A stretch of DNA of 64,000 nucleotides from Holothuria scabra (taxonomy: Eukaryota; Echinodermata; Holothuroidea; Aspidochirotida; Holothuriidae), in NCBI GenBank assembly GCA_037179385.1, contig CM074194.1, forward strand, positions 2,559,001 through 2,623,000. The letters are read 5' to 3'. The notes beneath the pieces were generated by a model, which was not told where the DNA came from, made no database searches, and was given only the letters and a program-made list of their open reading frames with translations. This document shows, in pieces, positions 1 through 11,945 of this stretch. Numbering within the stretch: the stretch's first letter is position 1; each line of letters begins with the position of its first letter. Position numbers and translations under genes: made by a program.

Positions 1-1625
1 TTCACTTTGCTGACATACACTTTTGGATTTGTTCTTAACCCTTTACCATGGTGCTTAGTGGCCCCAGTTTGATTCTTGGCCCTCAGTGACAGCTCATGTG
101 ACACACTGTACCTGTGACCCAAGTGAGATAACTTGCTCTCTAAGCAAGTCACTCCCATTTATTTTAATAAAAAATTTGGCAATCACTTTTCTTCTGAATC
201 CTTTTTGAGACCCTCTGAAATTTTTCACAACCCCTAGTTTGCCTATCTTAATGATAGAATAACACACATATTGCAACACTTTCAGTGATCAATTCTAAAA
301 TGGCAGTTACATGTTATTTAAATTAAAGTCAAAAGTATGAAAATTTTGAAAATTAATCTAGTTGCAGGGTGCTTAGGATACTTTGGTTATTTTAAAGTAC
401 TGCATAATTTCTTTAAATTCCAATGCTTTGCAGCTACCAAGAATTTTGGGAAGGAGGGAAAAAAGGGAAAACGTACAGGAAATTCAGAAAACACAATACC
501 GAGTCTGTTTCTCAGGAAGGGGTGTTAATTTCTGGGGAAGGGACTAAAATTTTCCACAATTATTTCAGTATTTTCATGAACAAGAAAGAAAAGTTTTAGT
601 CCAGTTGCCTGAATGTCCCTCCAGATACCCAAATTTTCCAGTCCGGACATTCCCAGCTTCTTTACAACTTTTTCCACAAACTCTCTTTCAGAAAGGACAT
701 GGGGAAAGTAGGCCAACAAAATTGACCAAATCTACTGTAGATGCTGGGAGTCCTAGTATAGTGTGTTTTATTTCCCATGCTTAGCAGTTATGTGTGTGTA
801 CATGATATTTTAATTAGTCTCTGACCATGGTGGGAATGCTGGAAGGCCTAAGAAAAATGGGTATTGGAGGAAAGTTTGTCTGTTAGGGAGGAATTTTTCA
901 TTGTACATTCAGAGTAAGGCATTGTGAAACTAACTCTAAATGGAAGATGATGCCCAGGAAGGACCCAGTTCAACCCTATGCACAAGTAATGTTGCTATAC
1001 CTGTAATAGGAAGGATATCTTGTGTTATGTTTAAATATGTACATAACAGTTAAAATAAATACATGTCTTAGAGTTTATTTTTAGAACAGTGTAAGTTTGA
1101 CAGATTTGGCTTACTTACCTCATGCTGTGGGAATGGTTTGGCCCATGTGTAATTATCAGTTTTCCATAGAAAGGACCTTTCACCAGTTGAAAAGGTTTTT
1201 ATAGAGCTTTCAGTCCTTTATGTGAATATTCCAGTAAGATCTTTCTAAAGGTCGGCTGTTGTTTGGTCTTCATTGATGCATGAAGGATTCTGTTGCTGAG
1301 ATAGGTTTGTAGGTGTGAAGAAAAAAATTACAATATTACTGGCTGTCGCAGACTTGCATTTGTCAAGGATATTTCTTGCCAAGCAGCATTTTTAGTTAAA
1401 TAGTTTGTATAAACTGTCACCCCTTCAGCAGGAGTATGCACGGCAAATGGTACATGTAGCTCTTTCACTCTATGCTTACTTCATATCACCCTATGTATAC
1501 CATTAACTTTCATACTTCCTGTCTAATGAACTTTATAGTACTGTGGTAATTGGTTACCCTACCAGCAGAGGGAATCCAACACTCTCTAGCTTGGTGCTGC
1601 ATTTCACTGATGTCAAAGCTAGGTT

Positions 1626-1888
1626 TTAATGGGCAGGAGCAGTCATCTCAAATTGAAGTAGTGTAGTAGACTGTCCAGTTTCATGATTGGCTGTTGGAAG
1701 TCACGTGACAATGTTTTTTCTCTTTAAATGTGAAATTTATTAGAAACAACTGCTTGGTTTACCTCGAATATGCAATAGTTAAATCATAAAATGTAATGAA
1801 AGACACTTTGAAGAGAAATAAGATGATAATTGTGCTATTTAGCTTTTTCTTCAAAGTAAGTTTGGGGGGGACTGCTTTTTACCTTTAA
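1626..1888. mobile_element. MITE-A copy 1 (GCAAGAGCAGTC family)
   Basis: This is about 260 bp with inverted ends: GGCAGGAGCAGTC on the left and the complement GACTGCTTTTTACC on the right. The interior shares long stretches with 5672-5930, 6784-7035, 19213-19472 and 48063-48270, including GATTGGCTGTTGGAAGTCA and TTGGTTTACCT. It has no coding capacity. I infer a non-autonomous TIR transposon family from these five copies. Confidence 0.75.
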
Positions 1889-2355
1889 ATTTATATTTCA
1901 AAGGCAAAAGCAGTTGCCTGCCTTAACTGAAATGACCAGATTCCACAGATTACTTGTTACTCTATCTCCAAGCATCTTTCATGATATTTTCTGGACTAAA
2001 ATTATTGCATATTCAAAGTGAGGCAATGGGTTTACTGGTACTCCATAATGCAGTAAGATAAAATATTGTCCAATGAATCTTCAGAGCCAATCGTGAAACA
2101 TGATGGACTGCTACACTTATCCAAATTGGGGTAACTGCATTTTCACTTATATTTATTTGGGTTCAAATAGTCAGACTGAATGATATGAAGTAGGCAGTAT
2201 ACTGACAAACCCGTGGTAAAAGTGTCCCCATGATATAATAATTCAGAGTAAATAAGATGCAAATGAATAAAAAATAAACAGGAAAATAATGTTCCTTTGA
2301 TGTAATTTAGAGCAAATTTGATACAGGTAAATGAAGATCTGCTAGTTAGTAAGAT

Positions 2356-2548
2356 GAGATTTTTTCAACACACCAACAGAACTTTGTTATGTAGTTTCAG
2401 TTAACTTGATAAAAAGTTCAAGGTTTAAATTAACTTCTCAAGTATGCTGCAAAAGTTCAAGTTTGGTTTCCCTTTAGTTGCCTCTTACAACGGGCAGGAA
2501 ATACTGTGGGCATATTCTACAACCTCCAGCCCACAGGGGGCCAGATAA
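2356..2548. repeat. dispersed repeat, GTTGCCTCTTAC family, copy 1
   Basis: The words GTTGCCTCTTAC, GTGGGCATATTCTACAA and TCCAGCCCACAGGGGG recur at 8043-8165 in the same orientation. They recur inverted at 26376-26560, as CCCCTGGGCT, GAATATGCCCAC and GTAAGAGGC. I cannot assign a class; an old SINE or element fragment is possible. Confidence 0.6.
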
Positions 2549-2619
2549 ATAAATGAAGGAGGAGAATAAATAAAGCAAAACAATGACCAGTGAGTGTTTA
2601 ACTTAACATAGTAAGCAAT

Positions 2620-2762
2620 CAGGGTTGGGTTTTTGCTGGAAAAAACCTTTTTTTTAACTGGTAATAAGTGGTTATTACCGGTAAAAACTGGTAATAACTT
2701 AAAGATTCTATTTTAACTTAAAAACCGGTAAAAACCGCCTGTGGCAAAAACTGCCAACCCTG
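2620..2762. mobile_element. hAT-type MITE with perfect 8-bp TSD
   Basis: This 143-bp element starts CAGGGTTGG and ends CCAACCCTG. Both sides carry the identical 8-mer TAAGCAAT (2612-2619 and 2763-2770). Ends of CAGGG...CCCTG with an 8-bp duplication are characteristic of hAT elements. The interior is rich in GGTAAAAACCG and GGTAATAAC words arranged as partial inverted repeats. There is no ORF. Confidence 0.88.
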
Positions 2763-2894
2763 TAAGCAATATAGTAAGTTTGTATTGTAAGAGAAGATGA
2801 ATTTGATTTTAAATCTGAAGTCAGTTTCTCTACATGTCCTCCAGGATTTTGCAGTTTGTACAATTTTTCCTCTATGTTTTTTTTTCTACAACAG

Positions 2895-3041
2895 CTTCGT
2901 CAAAAGGCAGACAATATATATCACAGATTTCTTTCACCTGAAGCAACAATGCCTGTAAATTTAGAGGGTGATTATCGTCAGATGGTGGAAAAAGCCATTA
3001 AAAATCCTAGTCCAGAAATGTATAAAGAACATCAATTACAG
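2895..3041 (+). CDS. RGS12: RGS12/14 exon: RGS box, middle part
   Basis: This 147-base exon encodes 49 residues from LRQKADNIYHRFL to YKEHQLQ, with an acceptor after a pyrimidine tract and donor GTAAGC, phase 0 on both sides. It covers the RGS-box helices with the pattern A..IY..F....A...VN. The Asn in PVNLEG aligns with Asn128 of RGS4, which contacts the switch region of G-alpha and stabilises its transition state. The preceding RGS helices must be on exons upstream of base 1. The match to RGS12/RGS14 (IYHRFL, A-T-x-PVN) is closer than to other RGS subfamilies. Confidence 0.95.
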
Positions 3042-4638
3042 GTAAGCTAAAATCTTTCCTGAATGGCTATGATTTGTGCGGTTTCTCTAGTGCTTTTATG
3101 TTATTTTTTGCTTTATTTACACAGTTGATTAATCATGTTAAATGAAACTACTATCTTTTTATTTAAAGTTTTTTCTCCACTTTTGTCTGTGCCTGAAGAC
3201 ATGTAATTTCCTTCCTTCTAACTGCATTTTAACCCTGGTAATAATTTTTATTTGGTGGGAATGTAAGTTGCATCACTGCAGTCTCTTTAATGTTGTTGCG
3301 AAGAATGACTGTAATTTGCCTTTATAGACCCATGCGACATGTTTGGTACACCAGTGATGTAGATGCTAGCGGCATTAACTCCCATCGAGAGCTGTAGATG
3401 TCATGGACACATGCTAGACTCTATCTATCTATGTGGCCGCCTACACCTAACTTAGACAGACTCACAGACATGTATGAGTTGACTTTTTAGAGAGCTAGAT
3501 TTATATTAAGGTTAATTAAACTTTACTGTATCCTTACAACAAGATAATTACATGTCCCTGTGAAAGACCATTTTGTGAGGTCTGTATGTAAGATATCAGA
3601 ACCCCCCATATGGCATGGTAACAACCACCAATTTACAAATTTACCAGGTGGGAGCTGCTTGTTATTTAGGATATCTGTGACTTCATACAGGGTGGCCCCA
3701 AGCCCAGTTTTAGTGACGGTTAGTTTTCTGCAAATGTGCATCACTGTACCCCAATGAATTTACTCAGTAGGCTACTGTAGGCCAGTGGGACCATACTGAT
3801 ACCACTGAACATGTGCGCTAGTGCAGATATTTTTTGTACAGTATTAACTTGAGGCTGTGGGTAATATGATTTCAAATCATTTTGAGGTTCATGAAAGGCC
3901 TTTCATGGATTTATAGTGCTCAAAATCAGATTCACATGAGGATTTGTGGGTGTTGATACTCAAAGAGTTTGTTCAAAGTTTCCACAATTTCAGTTGTTCA
4001 GATCGTGGTCTTTACCAGGGCTTTGTTCTGAAGTAGATAATTTTGTGCCAGTCAGAAGCAACCAATTTTAGCTCTGTTAGGGTTGGCAATTGTGCTGGTT
4101 TAGGCCCCGATGGATGTGGCGACAACCCTGTGTACATAGGAGATATTCATAGGAACTCATAGGTTATCTTAAATGTGAGGTTGTAAGTAAAAGGTGTTAA
4201 ACTATCAAATTTATAAATTAAACCTGGGGGTGAAGATGCATTTAGCATACCATTGCACCATCCCATTGCTTAATATAACAAGGGCAACACCTTCTCCTCC
4301 CCTCCTTGCATAGGAGCCCCTTTCATTGCAAGATAGTGTAGCAATACGAGTTTGGCACATTTCCATGCATACTAGACTTGTTAGCAGTTGCTGCTTAGTA
4401 GTCTCATTCCAGTCCATGTTGTCCATTATGTTTTCTGTTTGATGCCCTTATTGTTTCATAAAGGTTTTTTAGCTTCTGTTGTGTTGTCCTTTTGAAGTAC
4501 AGCTTTCTGTTTATCTCATCAAATTTTAACTGCATTTTGGTTTCAATATGGTTTTATTTTAGTTAATATTTTGCTGTTATTTGCAAGATATTACCTCCTT
4601 TGGAATGTGTACTTGATTTGATTGTTATTTTTATTTTT

Positions 4639-4671
4639 TGGGGGGGTTGGGGGGGTTGGGGAGAGGTTGGT
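4639..4671 (+). other. G-quadruplex-capable G tracts
   Basis: Tracts of seven, seven and four G separated by TT, then an AGAGG, lie on the transcribed (sense) strand of the intron. The spacing fits the G3+N1-7 pattern for intramolecular quadruplexes. Confidence 0.6.
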
Positions 4672-4861
4672 CATAAAGATTTTGTGCTGTTAACTTAAGT
4701 TTCAAATACCTTTGGAGGAAGTCTCACTCTAAATATTCCAGCTAGAGTTTAATTTAGGGTACAGGAGTGTTCATATAATTTTCCTGGTTCTTAAAGGAGG
4801 GATACTGTTGTAACATTCCTTCAGGAAACCATCTACTCCATTGTGTAGTTCTTAAAATCCA

Positions 4862-5172
4862 TTAAAGGCCCAATTCTCTCACCACAAACAGTACCAATCC
4901 TCCTAACCTTCTTACTTAAGCCCCTCCCACAATTGTCTGAAATTCATCCTCATCCAGACACAATCTCAGACTCAGTTAATTGCTTTAGTGTAAGTATTAA
5001 AAGGCTCAATGTGTATAACAAAACACTCTTAGTATAGTTCATACTGTGTAATACAAGCTGTGGCACTTTGCATTGTTTGAATTAGCTGTCAATCAAAGAG
5101 CTGAGCCAATAGACAATTTTGGTACACCCCTACCAAAATTGCAGTTTGGGGTGAGAAGATTGGTCCTTTAAT
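4862..5172. mobile_element. MITE-B copy 1 (CTCTCACC-CAAAC family)
   Basis: This roughly 310-bp element begins TTAAAGGCCCAATTCTCTCA and ends with the imperfect complement GGTGAGAAGATTGGTCCTTTAA, interrupted by substitutions. The interior has CTTACTTAAGCCCCTCCCAC and GCTGTCAATCAAAGAGC, both seen again at 9213/10398, 13873, 47650, 48697 and 54137. TTAA at both ends suggests a TTAA target duplication. No coding capacity is seen. Confidence 0.8.
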
Positions 5173-5671
5173 TCACATTACTGACATAAACTTACCCCTT
5201 GCTACATCTTCCTCCAGTAGCACCCACTGTATGAGTAATATGCAGTAAAGATGAAGCAAGGGGTAAGTTTAGCCGCTTGTAAGTAAACCCACCAGGAAGA
5301 AGGTGACAGGATTACGCATTCACAATTTTTTATCCATAATACATAATGGCATTCACCTCATCCATCCATACTTGGATGGCTCTTAATATAATTAGCAAAG
5401 CTTTCAGATAGGAACAGTAACAATGTATTTGTTTTGAGGGAAATAACCTTGTATATTATTGTGCTACTTCACCTACAGGTTCTTTATTGCAAGTATTAAA
5501 GTGATATTACTTGTACCAGTATTTCAATTCTTATTATGGACTGGGAATGAGTTTTCTGACAGGGAACTTACAGAGTGACAGCTCCCCAGATTTAAAAGTG
5601 TTTCTGTTGTAGGACCCCTTCATTGTTAGTGCAATTCACATAGACAGCTTTCATATTGTGCAGCCTTCCTC

Positions 5672-5930
5672 AAAGGGCAGGAACAGTCACCACAACTTGA
5701 AGAAGTGTAGTACACTGTCTTGTTTCATGATTGGCTCTTGAGAATCATGTGACAATATTTTTACCCCTCGATTGTAAAATTTTCCGCAGTAACTGCTTGG
5801 TTTACCTTGAATATGCAATAGTGAAGTCCTAAAATGAAGTGAAAGATTCTCTGAAGTCTGAAGTGAAGTAAAGAATAATTCTGTGGGATCTTGCTGTTTG
5901 TTTCAAATAAGGTTGGGATGAATGGTCTTG
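5672..5930. mobile_element. MITE-A copy 2
   Basis: Left end AAAGGGCAGGAACAGTC, then TTCATGATTGGCTCTTGAGA and TTGGTTTACCTTGAATATGC as in copy 1. The right end is decayed. It shares the family interior, so I call it a diverged copy. Confidence 0.7.
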
Positions 5931-6549
5931 GTCTCCATGAAATTGGGCCAATAATTTTCATTGACATTCTAAACATGCTGCAGTGTGACATGATCTTCCA
6001 CTTCAGTTCAAAAATGGGGACATTTTTCTATGCCCTAATGTTTTTGTTTGATTATTTCCCCCTTTCAATGTGTAAAAAAAGTTTTAGGTGACAATACAAC
6101 AGGAAAGTATTGCATTCACAGTGGAAGGCTAATGTAACACTTGTTCTCGTATGCTTAAAAATTGAGAGTTAGTGTTGACATTGTATTGTAGGCATACTGT
6201 AAGTTAACATTTAGCACACCCATTCAAGCGAAGTCATCGTGGCAGTGCTTACCTTGATGTCTATGCCAAAAATAGCTGTTTGTCATGAAAAGTCCCTAAA
6301 TTTTGAAACCAAAAGGCACAGGACACATACAAAGGAATGGAATTTGCATTTTTTGTTGAAATAACAGTGGTCATTTTCAGTGAGGCATGCATAAACCTAC
6401 TTAGCCTGGAAGTCTATGGGGACACCTGCAGTACTTTTAGATCTAATGTGCTTAACAGTTTTGTCTTCAAAATTTTGAAGGAGAGCTGTACAGTATAGCA
6501 TGGAAAATAGTTCGATAATGGGAAAGACATATCCTGGTTAAGGTTCATG

Positions 6550-6576
6550 CCGGGGGGGAGGGGGAGGGGGTCAGGG
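6550..6576 (+). other. G-quadruplex-capable tract
   Basis: Runs of seven, five and five G separated by single A, followed by TCAGGG, form a very strong quadruplex pattern on the sense strand of the intron. Confidence 0.65.
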
Positions 6577-6783
6577 CAACTGTAACAGGTGCTGTCTGGC
6601 AGGTACTTTACAATGTTTTGAAGGGGGACTTTGGAGAGGTGAGAAAGGGGCTGGGGTGTGAAATTATTTTCACAGACCAACTGCTATGAGTTCTTGGGTG
6701 ATGTCAAGAATATTGTCAGAAATAATTGCCAAATGTCCAGAAACGGAGATTTCATTCTGTTAACCTGAGAAAGTCCCTAGCTA

Positions 6784-7035
6784 CTAAAGGCAAGAACAGT
6801 CCTTGCAGTTTGGATTAGTCTGTCATGTCTCATGATTGGCTCTTGAAAGTCATATGACAATATTTTTCTAAAATATGGAATTGAGGAAAGTAACTCATTG
6901 GTTTACCTTGAATATGCAATGTAGAAGTCCTGAAATACTATACCATGAGTCTGAGATACTTGGAAGTGAAATAAGGAACCTGTGGAACCTGGCTTTTTTT
7001 AAAGTAAGTTTGGGGTGGTTGCTCTTGCCCTTTAA
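6784..7035. mobile_element. MITE-A copy 3
   Basis: About 250 bp with ends AAAGGCAAGAACAGTCC and, inverted, GCTCTTGCCCTTTAA. The interior carries CATGATTGGCTCTTGAAAG and GTTTACCTTGAATATGCAAT. The two ends are well preserved, so this copy best defines the family TIR. Confidence 0.75.
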
Positions 7036-8042
7036 GTGCAATAGTGGTTTTGCTGGCCTTTTTGAACTGTTTTGCTAAAACTACATATTACCATATTACG
7101 TGACCCATTTATGCACCTTTTATGTCCCTGCAATGTAGGTCTAAAATATCTCAAAAAGTGTACTACAGTATTGATATTGGTTTTATTATCAGACTTGATT
7201 TCCATCACTATCCTCTTCAAGTATGGCTATCTGTTACTTATTTTTGGCTTCTGTGCTTGTCATACTAAACCATTTGCCCTTGAGTTATCATTTTGTGTTT
7301 TCTTTGCTGCTATTAATTTTTACATTTTTGGTCTTTTTTTTTCTTATTTTTATCTCCTAGTATTTATGTGATTTTTCTTTTGTCCAGATGCTGAGGTCTT
7401 CCAGTGTAAGTTCCTTGTAGGCATGCCTTTTACAGTTTTTCACCCCCCCCCCCCCCCACTTTCCACCTCCCTTCCTTACCCCGAAGATAAGTTTTAGATT
7501 AACAGCATGATTTACAATGAATTTAAATGGTTGGCTGACAGTCAATTTCAAAAAGCCATGAGCATTTCATATGATGGCCCTTTAAGGGATATTACAGCTT
7601 GCAGCATCATATGTGTCTCTCAAAGACCCCAGCAACCTTACCATTGCAGTATTACTCTGGGTCTTTCACCTTAACTCTCTTGTGGTGTTACTGGCACCAA
7701 TCATGACTGGAGGTGTTGCCAGTCCTATGCAGTCCAGCGCAAACTGGAATTGACCGCCCTCAGTGTAGAAGTCGATATGCAAGGGTTGGGAATATTTGTA
7801 TAGTTGTTGCGTTAAAGAGACTTGATTTATTGCAATATTTAACTTGTTTTGTGCAGACCACTCCCTGTTTACTGTTTTAAGCTTGCTATCCTCTCATGCC
7901 ATTGTTTCAAGTGTACTGTTTAGTATAGTGACGTTTTTCTCTCGTAAACTAACCTGTTGTCTTCTATCCTCTCACCTTGGGTTGGGAGGAGGCTGTGGGA
8001 AAAGGAAGGGGTAAATTTGTAGTTATTTAGATAAGATTTAAG

Positions 8043-8165
8043 GACTCACCAACACGAATGTGTTATATAATGTCATACATTTTCAAATACTGTTCAAGTC
8101 CTCCCATTTAGTTGCCTCTTACGTACCGTGGGCATATTCTACAATCTCCAGCCCACAGGGGGAGA
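8043..8165. repeat. dispersed repeat, GTTGCCTCTTAC family, copy 2
   Basis: Shares TTAGTTGCCTCTTAC, GTGGGCATATTCTACAA and CTCCAGCCCACAGGGGG with 2356-2548, and TGTGTTATATAATGTCA upstream with the inverted copy at 26376-26560. Confidence 0.6.
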
Positions 8166-9385
8166 CTCTTAATGAAAGGCAGGTAACATTACAGCTCTTA
8201 GCTATACTAATTTCACTGTGTGGTTATAAAAAGGGGTTCTTTTTATCCCTGCCCTGAACTCAAATGAACATTGTCATCATGGTAAAGATTTCTTCTACCC
8301 TGCAAATGGATCTGTGATATAAAGGTATTCTTCCTCTTTGTTCAAAGGCTAACACATGTTTTCAAAGTGTTCTGTTAAGTTAAGCTGTTACGGCAGTACT
8401 TTTCACATTGTTGGGGCTGGGTGAAATATACGTTCTTGATGGTGTGTGCAGTTTGTAGTCGGGAATGAAGGAAGAGGGGGATAGGGTTGAGCAGGGGAAA
8501 AGGAGAAATCAGTATATGCTTGATAGTATCTTCCCACACACGTTGCCCACCTCTTTACAACAGTCATCAAAAACCTTTGCCAGGTTATTTTGTTGTTAAA
8601 TTATGATTGTGTAAATTTCATGAACAATTGTCTTGACTTTAAACCAGTGATTTGAATGCTAAACTGGAAAAACAGTTGGAAGACAGCCTATACTCCCCAT
8701 TGTATGCTCCCTGATAGACATTAAAATTCAGCAATAGCCTCTTAGCATGTGGTGCAAAGCTATCCTCTTGAATTTCCTGTAGCTTTACTACTGTAACAAT
8801 ATGATAGAATTATTTCTAATACTCAGATCATTTTACTAAATTCATTTTTTTGTTATTTGCTGCATGAAGTCTCATCCCTACCCCTACAGATAGAACAGGT
8901 TAAACACATACAGTAGTTATTAACTTGAATGTTGATGGCTGCATTGCTGTAGTTGAATCTCTCTGTATAATGCATAACTAAAGCAAGTAACCCACATGTT
9001 GTTAGAAAGTCACAGTGTATGTTTCTCAACTTTGGCTAATGATGATTATCTTTTCAAGTTTTTAATTGCTTTCACTTTGGAGATTATGAAAGTATAATCA
9101 TTGTAGATTTTCTGTTTCACAGAAGTCACTTCTCAAGTATATTTCTTTGTATAATGTGTTCTCCATACTGTGCACTTACAATGCCCGAAAGGTTTAAAGC
9201 TCAAATAAAGTTTTAAATGGCCAATACTCTCACCCCAAACTACAATTTTGGTACGGGGGTACCAAAATTCTTAATTGGCTCTGCTCTTTGATTGACTGCT
9301 AATTCAAACCATGCAGAGTACCAAAGCTTACATTACATAGCATGAACTGTACTGAGAGGGTTTTGATTATATACATTGAGTTTTT

Positions 9386-9414
9386 GATTCCTTGCCGAAG
9401 GCAGGCAAGGAATC
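9386..9414. repeat. perfect 11-bp stem hairpin at the start of the nested insert
   Basis: GATTCCTTGCC is followed by a 7-base loop and its exact complement GGCAAGGAATC. It sits at the left junction of the insertion in MITE-B copy 2, so it may be a terminal structure of the inserted element. Confidence 0.7.
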
Positions 9415-9679
9415 TATGCGATGGTGATGTTGTGTGTATGTGTGTGTTTGTATGAGCCTGTAAACAATACCTTGCCGGGTACAGGCCACTCACGGGAGCT
9501 GAGGCCTTGCACATCTTTCCTCTCTCACACGGGGTCGTAACTGGCGTAGGTATTTGAAAATTCATACACTGCAATGAGCTCTGTCACGTGATATGCAAGA
9601 GCCCGCCCTTGCTGGTGGCATTCACATGCCCCATGACTTAAATGGTTAAAGGGGAATTCCGATCATTTCCTTGGGTATG

Positions 9680-9725
9680 TCCTGTGTGTGTGTGTGTGTG
9701 AATGTATGTGTGTATGTGTGTTTGT
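9680..9725. repeat. TG-rich microsatellite
   Basis: Imperfect (TG)n with TATG interruptions. A related TG-rich patch is at 9430-9455 in the same insert. Confidence 0.8.
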
Positions 9726-9733
9726 GACGCTTC

Positions 9734-10130
9734 TTGTAATCGCAATATCTTGAGATAGGAATGAGTGACACTTTTCATATTTGGTATATAGATTTGCCAT
9801 GGTGAGAGGAAGAACCCTAGCGTTTTTGGTGGAGGTCAAAGGTCATTTGAGTTCACCAGGGATCAAAGACCAAAAACCTTGTAATCGCGATATCTTGAGA
9901 TAGGAATGACGGACACTTTTCATATGTGGGTATATAGATTTGCCATGTTGAGAGAAGGACCCTATTGTTTTTGGGAGAGGTCAAAGGTCATTTGAGTTCA
10001 CCAGAGATCAAAGACCGAAAACCTTGTAATCGCAATATCTTGAGATAGAAAGGACCGACACTTTTCATATTTGGTATATAGATTTGCCATGTTGAGAGGA
10101 AGAACCCTGTTGTTTTTGATGGAGGTCAGT
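9734..10130. repeat. 145-bp tandem repeat, about 2.7 units, carrying DR1 motifs
   Basis: Units begin TTGTAATCGC at 9734, 9879 and 10024, an exact 145-base period. They share ATATCTTGAGATAGG, ATATAGATTTGCCATG and GGTCAAAGGTCATTTGAG. Units 1 and 2 each contain a perfect AGGTCAAAGGTCA (9833-9845 and 9978-9990), the DR1 nuclear-receptor element. In unit 3 the DR1 is disrupted by a deletion. The reverse complement of this repeat recurs in the array at 41945-43440. Confidence 0.85.
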
Positions 10131-11307
10131 TCATTTGAACTGAATAAGCTTTGCAAGCTATATAACCCTACAGCTTTAGAAATATATAGATCCAAATAAG
10201 AAAATTTAAACCACAAATGCATGCAGAAAACTTTGATTTAGTATAAAATTTGTATAATCCACAGAAACCCACTAACCAAAGCAATTCTTTTTTTCTTCTA
10301 CAAAACTTGATTCCATTTAAAATGCCCGCTTTCAGTGGTTTATGAGGACAACAAAGCACCCGTTTTCGGGAAAGAATCACTAAGCCTTTTGGCTTTCTGG
10401 TTCTATACTCCCCTTGAAGCAATAAACTGATATTGTATTTGGAAGAGGATGAATTTCAGACAATTGTGGGAGGGGCTTAAGTAAGAAGGTTAGGAGAATT
10501 GGTATTGTTTGGGGTGAGAGAGCCGGGCCTTTAAAGTTAAAGGAGCATTTACACAAAGCAATCAGGTAAAATTTTCATGTAAAATCCAATGTGTAGTTCT
10601 CAAGATATCACCAGTTAAAAGTGTCACATTTTCAACAGGGAGTGAGCTTGAGGCAAGCACATATGATGTCACATCCTAAACTTTTTAATGAGCAGTCTTT
10701 TGTTTGTCTTTAAAGCAGCTCATTGAGTTGGTTCATGAAATTCAACAACTTTTTCCAAGCCTACTGAGTTTTCTTCACATACCAATGACAAATGCTCAAT
10801 CCTAGACAATCCCCATACCCTACACACAAATAACTGTTTTATGAGTGGGTTCAAGTCGGTTTTCAAAAATTCGTGACCAGACCCTTGGCAAATTATGTAC
10901 AAAACCGTTACCAGTCAAGGCACAAGAAAATTCAAAATTTTAGCGTTTCTGTGACTTTTGGACTTGTAACAGTAACTTGACATGTTATCCTAACTATAAG
11001 CAATGTAATGTGACAGTGACCCTTTGAGACTCTCATTAAATTATTAATATCAACTCAGTGAGCCTCTTTAAACGTTGCAGCCAATTTTCTCATCATCAAC
11101 CCCACTGGAAATAAGATTGCATTGGAGGCATGGGAATTTCACAAACTTCACATTCTCCATGGCTAGGTCTTATCCCAATTAAGGTTTCACGGTATACCGG
11201 TATTTCCGTAAGTACCGGTACGTACCGTACCGGTACCGGTACCGGTACGGTACGGTACCACCAACTAAAGGTACCGAAGTATCGTGGAAACTGGTACTCA
11301 ACTGTAA

Positions 11308-11945
11308 GATGAAAATCTTTTCTCAAAATTATAGCATTTAAATTAGAATGATTCTAAATGTAACAAAAATCCATTTGATAAATGCCCCGTGTCGCTAAAC
11401 ATTACAATTTAAACAGGGAATAGTCACTTGATAATCATTTCGCACCAGTTCAGTCACAAATCCCCCCTAAGAATTTCGGAAATTGCCATGTAACGTTACT
11501 TTCGCAGAACTAGTACCCGCCACACTAAAAGAAACTTGCTTTCTTTTGACATTCTGTGCAATCTCAGAAGGATCCCTGCCAGCACCAGCCGGCCTCATCT
11601 TCACATTGTGTATTTAGACGGACACGATTAGTCAACTTTGAGGTGAAAATCTTTTCTCAAAAATAAAGCATTTGAATTAGAATGATACTTGAATGAAACA
11701 AATACCCATTTGATAAATGTGCCATGTCTCTAAGCATTGCAATACAAAAAGGGAACATTCATTTGATAATCGTTTTGCACTATTTTAGTCACAAATCCCC
11801 CTAAGAATTTCGGAAAGTGCAGTTTAACGTTACTTTCGCAGAACTAGTACCTTCCACACTAACAGGGCCCTTGCTTTCTTTTGACATTCTGCGCAACCCC
11901 CGAACGATCGCTGCTCATCAGCAAATGCTTTCACATGGTGTATTA
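11308..11945. repeat. ~335-bp tandem duplication inside the hAT-like element
   Basis: Unit 1 (11308-11640) and unit 2 (11641-11945) share GAAAATCTTTTCTCAAAA, CCATTTGATAAATG, CCCTAAGAATTTCGGAAA and TAACGTTACTTTCGCAGAAC in the same order. Divergence between units is moderate. Confidence 0.8.

Larger units (their letters stand above)
1..2894. other. intron upstream of the first visible exon, with repeats
   Basis: No RGS first-half coding sequence is visible here, so I read this as intron of the gene continuing from upstream. It holds a TTAACCCTTTACC word near base 37 that matches the end of the piggyBac-like MITE at 27751. It also holds one MITE-A copy (1626-1888), a dispersed repeat (2356-2548) and a clean hAT MITE (2620-2762). 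The rest is AT-rich sequence in which I see nothing else. Confidence 0.6.
9213..10537. mobile_element. MITE-B copy 2, split by a nested ~1-kb insertion
   Basis: The left part (9213-9383) has CTCTCACCCCAAACTACA and GCTCTTTGATTGACTGCTAA. The right part (10400-10537) resumes with TCTATACTCCCCTTGAAGCA and ends TTTGGGGTGAG...GGCCTTTAA. In the uninterrupted copy at 47650 these two parts are adjacent. The roughly 1.0 kb between them is therefore a later insertion that carries the DR1 tandem array. Confidence 0.78.

Noticed and set aside
1..2894. First half of the RGS box
   Set aside because: I looked for the expected F..FL..E....NI.FW pattern in all plus frames and did not see it, so it must lie upstream of the window.
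9734..10130. CRISPR-like array
   Set aside because: Units are 145 bp, homologous throughout and only about three in number. The organism is plainly an animal.
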